Shown here piece after piece: positions 1 through 10,296 of a stretch of DNA of 64,000 nt. Source of the stretch: Bretschneidera sinensis (taxonomy: Eukaryota > Streptophyta > Magnoliopsida > Brassicales > Akaniaceae). The position numbers and the translations under genes were made by a program. The stretch covers positions 147,367,625 through 147,431,624 of the forward strand of contig CM043698.1 of NCBI GenBank assembly GCA_023935145.1, in the 5' to 3' direction. Within the stretch, counting starts at the first letter, position 1. Each line of letters starts with the position of its first letter. The notes beneath the pieces are model-generated. The model was not told the origin of the DNA. It saw only the letters and a list, made by a program, of their open reading frames with translations, and did not search any database.

Positions 1-752
1 ATACCAGTCGACTGCATACCCAGAAGGTCTGAAAGCGAGTATTTTTCAAGTGAACCCAGTCGACTGGTATCTCGACCCAGTCGACCGGTAGTTCAAAAAT
101 ATGACCGTTGGACTCTAAATCTAAACGTTTTAAAGTAAATCTTTTTCAAATTAAAGTCTTAAACAGCCATATTAATTGATTGCTATATTAACCCATTCAG
201 TTAAGCATTCAAAAAGTAGCTGCAAATATTCAAAAAGAGTTGATTTCACATAATCAAGTTTATATACTCTTGAAACACAAAAAGCTTTGAAATAATCTTG
301 TTGAGCCATTTCTTCAAGCTTTACTTTGAAAGAGAGACATTTCTGTTGTAATAAGCCTTCATTTGCTGTCTCTCTACATTTTACTTTACACCATCTTTGT
401 AAAGGGATTACTTCCGAGAGGAAGGGGATTGTTCGGTTTAAGCAATTCCTGTAATTTGCTTGTGTACGGTTTGTGCAACACCCGGCTAAGTTGTGCGACT
501 AAGTTTTCTTAGTGGATTACTTCAAGGAGTTCCTTGAAGAGAGTGGACATAGGGTCGGAACGAATCCAATATTGCCGAACCACTATAACTGTGTTTGCAT
601 CATCTTTCCTTAAACTCTTTATTTACAGCTCATTACTTGTATTTATTATTTGTTGCTTATCAGTTTTTATAAACTTGTATTAATTCCGCAAAAAGTTTTT
701 AGAAACCCAATTCACCCCCCCTCTTGGGTTGAAACCTCGAGCTACACTTCCA
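1..752 (+). repeat. LTR remnant, Ty1/copia (Sirevirus-like) 3' portion
   Basis: No protein is encoded here. The stretch has the texture of the 3' part of a plant copia LTR: a transcript-like stretch, then a C-run followed by ctcttgggttg (about 713-731), which from memory is typical close to the 3' end of Sirevirus/Maximus LTRs. The palindrome cagtcgactg occurs at 5-14 and 57-66, with a near copy near 79. No tRNA-complementary primer site follows the presumed LTR end near 752, so this is a solo or truncated LTR. Its left end lies outside the window and no target-site duplication can be checked. Confidence 0.5.
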
Positions 753-1700
753 GTAATTGAGAGAAATTTTTAAATAGCACTGGATAAATATCATGTCATT
801 CAAAGTGTTGAAGTGATACTCATTCAATAGTGCATTAGTCAAAAAAATTTCTCAATAGCAAATGATGCTTTAGTTAAGTGATAAACATACTAAAGTTGAA
901 GTCTTGAGATCACAAGGTCTTAGGTTTAGGAGATTGACTCCTCAGCTATAAAATATGCAATATGCTGCTTTTGTATATGAATTTAGATTTTTTAAATTTT
1001 GGGATTTAGTGTGGACCATTTTACAATCAAAATTTATGTGACCTAATGCTTGGCATGTTTATAGGTAAGAAGATAAGAGAGATAAGGAGGGTGTAGAAGT
1101 TAAGTCTAAGTGGGATAATGATAGAAAAATGTGGAGAGTTGAAGTCAATTGAGGTACATATACATCATTATTTAAAAAATTGATTTATATATTTAAGTTG
1201 GCGTTTATGAGATATTTTGAGGGGTAGACACCAAATCAAGGTTTTGGATTTACTAATACTAGCATCTCAACACTCTCAACACATGCTACACGTGTGTTGA
1301 TATGTTCTTTTATGTGATAAAACAATATGCTAACAATTATTTTTTTACCTATAAACATGTCAAGCATAATAGTCACATTTTCTTGCTTAGAAAACTGAAC
1401 CGGCAAAGAAACCCCAAAAGAAGAACAATCATTTTAGAATCGCCAAAAAGAAATAAGAACAATTGAAAATGTGGAGAATAATAATAGGAACAGAGAAAAT
1501 CAACATGGGATGAAGATAAGAGAGATAAGAAGAGTATGAGTGGGATAATAGGAGAAGAAAACATGGGAGAAAAATGTGGGGAGTTAGAGTAAATTGAGTT
1601 ACATACATAACCTTATTTATATATTTAAGTAAGGTTTATTGGACATTTTGAATGGTGGATACCAAATGAGAGTTCTGGTTTTATATATATATATATATGA
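753..1700. other. Gene-free AT-rich spacer with a diverged direct-repeat pair
   Basis: No coding sequence is supported; the one short open frame here is low-complexity. Two diverged direct repeats of roughly 170-180 bp lie at about 1072-1252 and 1515-1683. Both begin with gataagagagataag and end in an 'accaaat...tttta' segment. Between and before them an inverted pair (about 1036-1068 and 1345-1378) shares the 'catgtttataggtaa' core. A short TA run lies near 1684-1699. The arrangement suggests remains of small non-autonomous DNA transposons, but no family can be named. Confidence 0.5.
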
Positions 1701-2260
1701 AAAAAAAATTGGAATACCCAACCTAAACAAAGTAAAATATTCGTTTCGGGTGATTTACTAATTGAATAACCAAGTCTGAATTCATGGTTGGTGCTTTTAG
1801 TGTGTCCTTATACAAATAACTTAACAGTTGAATTAGTAGTTTATTAAGAAAGGAAAAAGAAAATCTAAATTAGTTCGTTCATGTGGCTTATTAGAGAATG
1901 TATGTACGTAAATTGTGGCTTGTTCCCTCTTAATTTTCAAGAAAATAGAGAAGAGTTGTTATTGCAGTTTCTCCAACTAATAAAGTTATTTTTCGTTACG
2001 CAATAGATATGATGAAGATTGAATCCTACTCGGAGATATCAAGGGATAATTAGAAAATAGAGATGATTAATTAATTACCTACCGTTTAGGACCTAAAGTT
2101 AGTGTAGGAAGATATTTTATTTCTTCAAAATGGAAAAACTGGAAGAAACTATTGAATACGACACGATGCGTATATATGTTGTTTAGACTCATAGAACATA
2201 TCAACACTTGCGTATACGTATCATTAACATTATACACATAACATTTATGATAGGATAGTG
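1701..2260 (+). repeat. Tail of a duplicated host unit (unit 0)
   Basis: This non-coding stretch is clearly homologous, with many point differences, to about 17745-18290 (unit 2) and 54744-55285 (unit 3), the DNA downstream of the Ole e 1-like genes in those units. Shared landmarks include 'cctaaacaaagtaaaat', 'gtgatttactaattgaataacc' in part, and the ending 'catttatgataggatag'. Units 2 and 3 carry a 550-bp LTR right after this point; this copy does not. It therefore looks like the 3' end of an earlier repeat unit whose gene lies left of the window or is lost. Confidence 0.7.
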
Positions 2261-2432
2261 CTATTCTTTACATGCAACTCCTATTGTGAAACTAGACCGT
2301 GAATTTACTTGTTCCTAATGACATCATCATGTATCAAAAAGATGTGTCGAATAAGAGTTAAATATAAATATCATTATACGGTTCTAAAAATTGAGAAATG
2401 AGTACTCTTTTGAAGCTGATGCGTGTAGTCAC

Positions 2433-2435
<3 letters not shown>

Positions 2436-2480
<45 letters not shown>
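2436..2480. repeat. (TA)n microsatellite
   Basis: About 22 uninterrupted TA dinucleotides. This is the longest simple repeat in the window. Shorter TA runs occur near 1684-1699 and 3977-3992. Confidence 0.95.
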
Positions 2481-2482
<2 letters not shown>

Positions 2483-4411
2483 CTATTTCATTTCCTAATC
2501 TCCATTTGTGTGTTTTTTGAACAAATTCTCAACAAATTAAAAACATTACAATATGTTTAACATACATATTTTGTATATGTATAAAACTATTTGCACAACT
2601 ATTTCCACAGCCAAAATGGTTGTGTTCGTAGCTTCATTTTTTGAAAAAATGAACAGGACAAAAACACCCCTAACTAAAACACTCAAAATCTTTTCATCTG
2701 AGTACATAAAAATTAATTATTCAGGTTTTTATTTATTATTATGACTGCGATGCTTGATAATTGGAAATTACTGATTAATAGTTGAAGTCAAGTTGTTATG
2801 CTAGCATCACACATCTTTTGTATTAACTATTTTAAGTTTTTTGGTAGGCGCGAAATTATGAAATTTGAGATAGTGACGACATTATGATGGTAGTATAAGA
2901 GGAAAAAGGATAAACTGATGATTTAACAAAGTCTGAATGGTAGCAAAATGAAAACAAAGTAAATAATCTTATAAGTTGATAGCAATGCATATGAAAAATT
3001 ATGAAATTCAACAGCTTTCATGGTATTTTATTATTAGTTTAACGTAGTTATCTTTCTCTTTCGTCATTTATATTTAAAATCTTAAAACCTTACTATTTAT
3101 AAGTACCATTCATCGAATATAAATAAAAAATACATAACAAATCTAAAATATTAAAAAATATTACGATATATACATACTAAAAATTAGTATGAGAATAAAC
3201 CATGCATTGCACGAGTATGTAACTAGTAATCATTACTCCGTACAAAATTGGACTACAAATTTATATGACGATTCATATTTCTTTTACGACACTCAACAAA
3301 CATATTATCTTTATATAAAATTTTATTAATAGCAGTGCATTTATGATCAATTTAACATCGATACATATTTCATTTAATAATCTCTCTTTATATTAAGCCA
3401 AATTATGTATGGTTAGGTAAATTATATGAGTGCCACTTGGTCTTCATTTTTTTTTTTAAAAAAAAACACTTAAAGAAAGAAAAAAAGCCGGAACCATACG
3501 ATGTATATGGGCCTAGAGGGAAAAAGTAAACCTTTCATTTATACTAGCATTTCAATGCGCAGGTATGTGCGTATTAATATATCTTCTTTTATGAATTTAA
3601 TTCACATACACGCACAAAATATTCAACAGTTGTTTAAAACTCTCTCTCAATTTTTTATTTTTAAAAATTACGCATGTGTTGAGATGTTTTTTATAAACTT
3701 AAACCAAAAATATTCAACCTTTTGTTGTTCAAAAATCTCTCCCAAGTTCTTTATTTTAAAAAGACTAACAAAGCCCCACCCTGAATATTGATATTTTAAG
3801 TGAAAAATATTAAAGGGATTTAAAAAAGTAAATTGGAGATAAAATGAAAAAAAAAAATTTGCAAAAGAGATTTTCTTTAGTATATAACTAAGATAGATTA
3901 CTTAGAAAACTCCATTATCTCTTGATATCTATTAAGTTTGTATTTGTATCATATTTATTATCAAATTGTAACCTATATATATATATATATATATGCAATA
4001 CATATGACCTACAGCATCAAGGTCTTCCAAATATCCTATCACAATTAAATTCTTTCATGATATTAAAGCAATGAGGTCCAAAAACCTTACAGCCATGGAA
4101 CTGAAAATGTTACCCTTCTAGCCGCCACAACCAGCCCTCCTCAAGCTGCTGCTACCACAAGTACTTTGCCACCAGCAGCCTTCTCTCTGCTATCGTGACA
4201 ACCACACTGCTCCCCTTCCAATATAATTCCACCTCGCTGCCGCAAACAGCCCTTCCCCATGCTGCCACCGCACCCTCTCCCTTCCCCCCCCCCCCCAGCT
4301 GCTTTCTCCCTGAGATTCTCCCCCTCTCCTCACTAGTGGCGCATCGCCTCTCTCCTACTCCACCTCTAACACTCTGTTAGCGTCGTTGCCCGCTCCACCA
4401 ACAGAGTATTC
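2481..4411. other. Gene-free spacer upstream of unit 1
   Basis: No gene is supported. The DNA is AT-rich with short low-complexity open frames. A 13-base C homopolymer lies at 4284-4296 inside a C-rich patch (about 4110-4340) that reads as proline/alanine/serine codons, but the patch has no start context, no recognisable domain and no relative in the other units. This part of the unit is absent from unit 2, where viral sequence replaces it up to 15332. Confidence 0.7.
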
Positions 4412-4635
4412 AATCTAAGCCCGTCTTGTTGTCTTCTCTGCAATATTTTTAACTTCTATTTTCTTGTTAGCTATTTTTGGTAAAAACAGCTAGTTGTTCC
4501 TTTCAAATTAATAGTAATAATTAAAAGAAAGATTGAGGAGCGAGTCTCTCTCAATCTACAAACCATAAATTAGAAAATTTTAATAGCTACCACATATTTA
4601 AAACTACTAACTTCATATTTTCCTCTTTCTCCCTT

Positions 4636-4643
4636 TATAAATA
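4636..4643 (+). promoter_or_regulatory. TATA box of Ole e 1-like gene copy 1
   Basis: The sequence tataaata lies 52 bases before the ATG at 4695 and is preceded by a pyrimidine-rich stretch. The same box in the same context precedes copy 2. The spacing fits a plant core promoter with a short 5' UTR. Confidence 0.7.
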
Positions 4644-4694
4644 ACTTTTTTAGTGCATGCAACATTCTTCAACCCAAAGAGAATATTAATAAAG

Positions 4695-5450
4695 ATGGCA
4701 AAGTTTTTGTCGGCAGCCACCCTCATTGCTGTTATTCTGGCCTTCTCATCCTCCGTTACCATCGCCTATAATGGGGATGAAACCGATTTCGTGTTTCTTA
4801 CGGGAAAGGTTTACTGCGATCCATGCCGTGTCAAGTTTGAGACCAAATTAAGCAAATACATTGATGGTAATTTACTTATAAATTGAAAACGAAAAAACTT
4901 GATTTTGAGAATAACTTTCAAAAACTTATTTTTAAAAACATAATCCATAATTATTTTCATCGTCAAAGGACTGTTTTTAGTTTTCGATTCAAGCATATGT
5001 GACGATAATGGTGAATTTTACTGATTATGAGTTGAGTCCAACAGTTATATCTTCTCCTCTGGTAAAGGATCGATAATTATCTCATGACTTCGATTCTAAT
5101 CACCACTGTTACACTTAGAAAAAATTGTGTGATATCTAATATTAATTGTAGGTGCTAAGCTTCGGTTGGAGTGCAAGGACCGTGTAAGTAACAAGCTGAC
5201 ATACTCTGAGGAGACTGTAAGCAAAGCGGATGGAAATTACTTAATACCAATTGTAGGTGACCATAAAGCTGATGTATGCGACATAACTGTGACTCACAAC
5301 CCTGACCCAGAGTGCAGTGAGAGAATTGATGGGGGGAAGCTACTATTGTCAAGCAATGGGGGTGTTGCTGATCTGATTCCCGATGCCTCTATTGGGTTCA
5401 TGACTAAGAAGGTGTCACCAGAATGTCCTCAAATTCTCAAGGAAATGTGA
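4695..5450 (+). CDS. Ole e 1-like secreted protein, copy 1 (two exons, intact)
   Basis: Two exons, 4695-4866 and 5152-5450, are split by a 285-bp AT-rich intron that begins gtaattt and ends gtag. Joined, they give 156 codons plus stop. The protein starts with a hydrophobic signal peptide (about residues 1-24, ending VTIA before YNGDE). Near residue 38 is TGKVYCDPCR, which fits the Ole e 1 family signature [EQT]-G-x-V-Y-C-D-[TNP]-C-R. Further cysteines in LECKD, ADVCD, PDPEC and SPECP fit the disulphide pattern of the family (Pfam Pollen_Ole_e_1). Members are secreted and are known as pollen proteins or as wall proteins in other tissues; the molecular role is not settled. The ATG was chosen because it starts the signal peptide and follows the TATA box at 4636; an upstream in-frame ATG at 4653 would bury the signal peptide. 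Sister copies are at 15619 (intact) and 39747 (broken). Confidence 0.9.
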
Positions 5451-5464
5451 TATACTGGCAGCAA

Positions 5465-5505
5465 AAATTAAATTAAATTAAACTAAGTTTAATTTAATTT
5501 AATTT
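5465..5505 (+). other. Perfect 20-bp inverted repeat in 3' UTR, copy 1
   Basis: Two 20-base arms made of aaatt units, separated by one base, begin 14 bases after the stop codon. The transcript could form an A-U stem-loop. The same structure follows copies 2 and 3. Its role is unknown; it could be a 3'-end or stability element, or merely an AT-rich repeat retained by recent common descent. Confidence 0.75.
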
Positions 5506-5849
5506 AACTTCTTGTCCTAAATTATAGTATAGAAAAATAATTAAGACTTGACTGACTTAATTATGGACGGTTAATTTTGTCAGAAATTACTACAGTAAAA
5601 ATGACATGTATGAAGAAGTTTTCTAAGGACATTTCTTTTGTATTAGAACATACATGTATGCACTTCAACGAAATGAGATCACATTCTGGTTGATATTAAT
5701 TTCTAATTTTTTTCTCTTTTGTCATGAAACATATTATATATGTATGACTTTTGCAGTTTTGCTTCTTTTTCTTTATTTAAAAAAAAAGAAGAAGAAAGAG
5801 ATTTCGTTCATAGGATTTATCTAACAAATCATCTTTAAGTTCATGCAAC

Positions 5850-7168
5850 AGGCTTACAGTGCCAAGAGTTGCTCTCAAAAACGAAGTAAAACGCTCTCAA
5901 AACATACTCTACCCATTACATTGAAAATACAAACAATTATAGACTCTTGATTGCGGACTTCAACCATTTTCAAATCCGAGTATGCGAAATTTAGAGAGAA
6001 TTGAATCCGTGAATAATTTGCTTTTGATCTTCTTTATGGCTTTTGGCTTCTTCTGCTTTTGCTTTTGACATGTCTGGCATCTGCTATTTTTGCTTTTTGA
6101 CAAGCATCTTCTGCTTTTTCTTTGTCGATTTTTCTTTTTGTTTTTTGATGTGTCTAGAATCTACTTTTTTGACGAGCATCTTCTGCTTTTTTGTCGATTT
6201 TGCTTTTTCCTTTTGGTTTTTTCTTGCTTTTGCTTTTTGACGTGTTTGGAATTTGCTTTTTGGTTTTTTTGATTTGTCGGTCTTCTTTTGCCTGGTGAAA
6301 CCTTATGATAGATCAAATGCATCATAAGGGTCTTGTGCATCCTGATAGGGAGACTTGGATTGATCATCTGGAGTTTGAGTACTTTCTTCATCACTGTCTG
6401 ATAGCAGAGACAGTTCCTCTAATAATTTCATTTTCTTTTCTTGTGTGGTCAATTTGCTGGGTTCTGATGAAGGGGATGGTGCTTCAAGATATTTGAGTAT
6501 TGGGGATTATCAAAAAACCAATTTTTGATAACATCAATGCTAGCAAATGAGCAATCATATTTTGCCCCCCATTTGACTTTGAAAACTCGATTTATGGCTA
6601 GATAATCCCAAAAAGTTTCAGTTATAACATAATCCCAAGAGATAATCCATGGAATGGAAAAAATTATATAAAAAGGTATCTCATGAGAATAAGTTTTTTC
6701 AGTATTGGTATTGTGTTTGAAATAGGTTAATGATTCTTTAATAAGGGGAGGAAGAATAGATGAGTCACTCCCAAAAGAAACCCACCACTCAAACATCCAT
6801 ATTGGAAGATTTATAAAAAAAAAAAAACTTTTTGTCAAAGAAAATAACCAGGAATGAGATTTGGGTCAGATGAAGAATATATTATACCATGTTTTTTGAT
6901 AATCATAATAATTATATGTGGGGGGCACGAATGGGACGGAAAAGGTTTTGGGTTTATAATGATCATCGATTTTGTCTAGGGATATGATACGGAGGATTTT
7001 GCATTTTGAATAAGTAATAATATTGGGATCTGTTGGGTCTCTGGTATGGTGATTTCCATTGATTTAGTATCAACCGTTATAAGTTCATAGAATTTTTGGG
7101 TCTTTTTTGGATCTTCTGGAATATAATGAAAACCTACGGGGAAAATTTTGTTAGTATAAAGATACTTA
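5850..7168 (-). mobile_element. Endogenous pararetrovirus fragment P1 (ORF2 3' half and promoter region)
   Basis: On the minus strand this reads the last two thirds of the viral ORF2, its conserved stop at 6303-6305, the Lys-rich repeat zone and the promoter region, ending near 5850. It matches 26172-27560 (same strand) and 7169-8530 and 13860-15200 (opposite strand). The lower boundary cuts the 3' flank of Ole e 1-like copy 1: unit 2 continues its flank past the same point. The upper boundary meets an oppositely oriented copy head to head. Family assignment rests on the neighbouring copies that carry MP, CP, RT and RH. Confidence 0.8.
6303..7168 (-). pseudogene. Pararetroviral ORF2 fragment (P1)
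   Basis: This is the C-terminal part of the ORF2 protein of unknown function, truncated at its 5' side by the inverted junction near 7168. The clearest open part is 6838-6449, with the aromatic block containing WMFEWW, the DSSILPP motif and the IPWIISWDYV segment seen in the other copies. Several frame changes and stops break it. It ends at the TAA shared by all four ORF2 copies. A +1-frame basic ORF (6394-6161) overlaps its end. Confidence 0.7.
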
Positions 7169-8051
7169 GTATCCGATGCACCAGCCTAGACAGACCCACA
7201 AATGATCTCAATTTTCCCCGTAGGTTTTCATTATATTCCAGAAGATCCAAAAAAGACCCAAAAATTCTATGAACTTATAATGGTTGACACCAAATCAATG
7301 GAAATCACCCATACCAGAGACCCAACAGATCCCAATATTATTACTTATTCAAAATGCAAAATCCTCTGTATCATATCTCTAGACAAAATCGATGATCATT
7401 ATAAACCCAAAACCTTTTCCGTCCCATTCGTGCCCCCCATATATGATTATTATGATAATCAAAAAACAGGGTATGATATATTATTCATCAGACCCAAATC
7501 CCATTCCTGGTTTATTTTCTTCGACAAAAAGTTTTTTTATCAATCTTCATATATGGATGTTTGAGTGGTGGTTTTCTTTCGGGGGTGACTCATCTATTCT
7601 TCCTCCCCCTATTAAGAAATCATTAACCTATTTCAAACACAATACCAATACCGAAAAAAAAATATTCTCATGAGATACTCTTTTATATCATTTTTTCCAT
7701 TCCTTGGATTATCTCTTGGGATTATGTTATAACTGAAACTTCTTGGGATTATCTATCCATAAATTGAGTTTTCAAAGTCAAATGGTGGGAAAAATATGAT
7801 TGCTCATTTGCTAGCATTGATGTTATCAAAAATTGGTTTTTTGATAATCCCCAATACTCCAAATATCTTGAAGGACCATCATCTTCATCAGAACCCAGCA
7901 AATTGACTAAACAAGAAAAGAAAAAAAATTATTAGAGGAACTGTCTCTGCTATCAGACAGAGATAATGAAAGTACTCGGACTCCTGATGATCAACCCAAG
8001 TCATCCTATCAGGATGCACAAGACCCTTATGATGCATTTGATCTATCATAA
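7169..8051 (+). pseudogene. Pararetroviral ORF2 fragment (P2)
   Basis: The C-terminal two thirds of ORF2. It is open for 120 codons (7202-7564), then shifts frame at a T-run just before the WMFEWW block, which continues in the next frame (7392-7673). Further stops follow. The end is the conserved TAA at 8049-8051. The function of ORF2 is not known to me. Confidence 0.7.
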
Positions 8052-8484
8052 GGTTTCACCAGGCAAAAGAAGATCGACAAATCCAAAAAACCAAAAAGCA
8101 GATTCCAAACACATCAAAAAGCAAAAGCAAAAAAAAAAAAAAAGCCAAAAGAAAAAAGGAAAATCGACAAAAAGCAGAAGATGCTCGTCAAAAAAGCAGA
8201 TTCCAGACACATCAAAAAAGAAAAAGCAAAATCGACACAGAAAAAGCAGAAGATGCTCGTCAAAAAGCAAAAAAGCAAATTCCAGACACGTCAAAAGCAA
8301 AAGCAGAAGAAGCCAAAAGTCAAAAAGAAGATCAAAAGCAAATCATTCATGGATTCAATTCTCTTTGAAGTCCGTATACTCGTATTTGAATATGGTTGAA
8401 GTCTGCAATCAAGAGTCTATAAATGTTTATATTTTCAATATAATGGGCAGAGTATGTTTTGAGTGTGTTTTACTTTGTTTTTGA
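7966..8484 (+). CDS. Candidate overlapping basic ORF (ORF3), P2 copy
   Basis: A 172-codon frame, +1 relative to ORF2, overlaps its last 28 or so codons and continues past its stop. The product is very basic, with Lys/Arg/Ser/Gln repeats through its middle, and ends in the promoter region with a hydrophobic tail. A homologous 167-codon frame is open at 14689-15192; the two minus-strand copies are open for 62 and 77 codons. That could mean a real small viral gene, or only that this A/G-rich repeat rarely makes stops in any frame. No family is recognised. Confidence 0.3.
   Translation: MKVLGLLMINPSHPIRMHKTLMMHLIYHKVSPGKRRSTNPKNQKADSKHIKKQKQKKKKSQKKKGKSTKSRRCSSKKQIPDTSKKKKQNRHRKSRRCSSKSKKANSRHVKSKSRRSQKSKRRSKANHSWIQFSLKSVYSYLNMVEVCNQESINVYIFNIMGRVCFECVLLCF
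8046..8360 (+). repeat. Purine-rich Lys-codon repeat zone of the pararetrovirus
   Basis: Imperfect repeats of about 60-75 bp, each with 'agcagaagatgctcgtcaaaaa' in part, followed by 'ttccagacacgtcaaaa'-like blocks. The plus strand is almost entirely A and G with scattered C. All four viral copies carry the zone (also about 6020-6300, 14780-15060 and 26350-26640) with different numbers of units, which suggests slippage or unequal exchange. Confidence 0.75.
8415..8426 (+). promoter_or_regulatory. Putative pararetroviral pregenomic promoter TATA (P2)
   Basis: 'gtctataaatgt' lies after the last ORF and before the leader, where caulimovirids keep the promoter for their pregenomic RNA. The same box is at 15124-15131, and as tataat on the minus strand at 26271-26276. 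Transcription is inferred from position only. Confidence 0.45.
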
Positions 8485-8571
8485 GAGCAACCACTTCCCT
8501 CTTGGCATTGTAAGCCTCTTACTCTGTTCAAATTTATATTTGTATTTCGAACTGATATTTATCAACATATA

Positions 8572-9622
8572 TTAAATCACATCATCTCCTCCAAGATATG
8601 ATGATCAATTAGATCACACTCCCCAAGACCCCAATAGTGCTATAAACAGTCAAGAAATCAATATTGCCAAGATCGAGCAAGATCTGCTCAATTGGCATAT
8701 ACCCAAACAAAATATAGATAGAATACATCAAATAAAAACTTTTGGTTTTAAATCTGATTATTCAATTAAAATTACGGAACAAACCTATTCCATCAATAGA
8801 GAAAATGAAAGTGTTAAATTACTTTCATTACCTTCAATACAAATACATAAGCAAGAATGTTTTAGATAGTTGCATCTAGGATTAGTGCAAATAGCTATCA
8901 AACATTTACATCGTTTAGGTACTGATACACCTGTACTAATGATTTTAAGGGATGCTAGGCACCTTAATTTTACAAATTCATTATTATCACTTGTAGAATC
9001 AAATCTTCATAATGGACCTGTCTATTTCAATTGTTATCCCAACTTTTCAATAGATCTTTATGATCCTAATTTGGTTGATACCTTAACATTAGATATTCAG
9101 TTAAAAGGATTAGATATCAAATCAAGCACCAGGAACCTAAGTTTGATATATAAAGTCTATTATAAGGTTATGACTATAAAAATAAATCCCAAAGCCCTTC
9201 TCCAAACTAAACCAGGAGAAACCTTGCTTCTTGAAGCAAATACATTTCATGCTAGTACTATTACACCAAAACTCTTGAAATAGGATCAAATCACTACTCC
9301 TGATCATTGGAAGCTTGAAGCCTTATGCCCTCCTAAGGCTATAGCAAATTCCAATGTATCTCAAATTGATGAGCATAGATATAGCAGTGTGGTCATTAGG
9401 TTTACACCTAATGAATCCCCATAGCTCTCTAGAACTTCTAGTTCTAGAAGAATTAGAACTCCACTCTATGATGACCCTCAAATTATTCCACTTCGATATA
9501 GTTATGATTTGTCATCCAGAAACTCCAAACAAAGTTTATTAGAAGTCAATTTTGACCCTGTTATACCTAGAAGATTCTATGAGACAAGCTCCTTCAAATC
9601 AGCTATAGATCAATTTTGACCC
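8572..9622 (+). pseudogene. Pararetroviral movement protein domain (30K family), P3
   Basis: The domain reads LGLVQIAIK, then ILRDARHLNFTNSLL, then NGPVYFNCYPNFSIDL, the characteristic core of caulimovirid cell-to-cell movement proteins that line plasmodesmata. The longest open part is 8870-9283. Stops at 8867-8869 and 9282-9284 and a TAG at 9422 break it. The region before 8870 is open and continuous with the N-terminal part of ORF1, so the domain is part of the polyprotein, as in petuviruses. A deletion near 9612 removes the linker that follows. Homologous copies are at 19411-20296, 32109-32943 and 56396-56683 (all minus). Confidence 0.85.
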
Positions 9623-9629
9623 TATTATA

Positions 9630-10295
9630 ATGAAATCGGATTTTGAGATTGATAAAATCAAACTTGAGAATGATTTTTTATCTTCAGAAAATAAGGTCAA
9701 AACTGATTGGTTTATGGCAAACTTTTCTAATGAATCAAGATCCCAGATTCGTGAAGAATGGTACACTCACATGAAAGAAATAAATTGCAATGAGTATTTC
9801 TTCGACTTCTTTCAGATGTACGCATTCAATAATAAAATATTCAACCCTTTTGCCCAGAATCATCCTGATTTAAAAAACCCTAAAGAAATAGATGTTATTA
9901 CTCAACTTAATCAATTATGGACAACATCAAATGACCAAATTATATCATCTATTCATCCTCCTTTACAGAAAATTGCTATTAAATTGCCACATTATTCATC
10001 TGCCATTACAGCATCCCTATTTAAGCAAACCGTTGGCCCCGATGATCGTCCAGTATTAGCCAAAGATATCCAAAATCTTTATTCTCAAAATAACTTCACC
10101 AATCAAAATCTCCATACTATTTCAAACCAGCTCAACTCCATTGCCACCTCCATAGACTCCATCGATGAAAAAGTAAGTGTTTCCACTCCAAAACTTCTTG
10201 GGAGGGAACTCCCCCCAATTATTCAGAAGCCCCATTCACATTTATCTCAACCTATTTTTACGCCAACAAATATTGAACAAAAAAAATTTAATTAG
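9630..10295 (+). pseudogene. Pararetroviral ORF1, region between movement and capsid domains (P3)
   Basis: 221 codons, open, running from just after the deletion near 9612 to a frameshift in an A-run at about 10283. The middle holds a polar, asparagine-rich stretch with SNQLNSIATSIDSID, which could form a short coiled coil. Caulimovirids often have a structural or virion-associated segment before the capsid, but I see no motif that proves it. The equivalent on the minus strand is about 31490-32100, also broken. Confidence 0.6.
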
Positions 10296-10296
10296 A

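Larger units (their letters stand above)
7169..8571 (+). mobile_element. Endogenous pararetrovirus fragment P2 (ORF2 3' half and promoter region)
   Basis: This starts inside ORF2 at the head-to-head junction with P1 and runs through the ORF2 stop, the Lys-rich zone and the promoter (tataaat near 8419). It then jumps at about 8571 directly into codon 20 or so of ORF1 in P3. In the minus-strand copy, the DNA between these points holds the primer-binding site, leader and ORF1 start; here it is missing. P2 followed by P3 has the order expected of a concatemer or a circular permutation with a deletion at the join. A deletion of about 30 bp lies near 7211-7216. Confidence 0.8.

Noticed and set aside
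3160..3230. Helitron-like 3' end ('ctagt' after an imperfect hairpin around 'gcattgcacgagtatg')
   Set aside because: The hairpin is weak and I find no matching 5' TC end or AT target arrangement nearby.
3501..3791. 96-codon open frame
   Set aside because: AT-rich low-complexity product with no domain or conserved context.
4195..4380. Proline/serine/alanine-rich open frame
   Set aside because: Composition follows a C-rich simple-sequence patch with a 13-C run; no start context, domain or relative in the other units.
8046..8360. CRISPR-like array
   Set aside because: Repeats are contiguous, imperfect and purine-rich with no unique spacers, inside a plant pararetrovirus.
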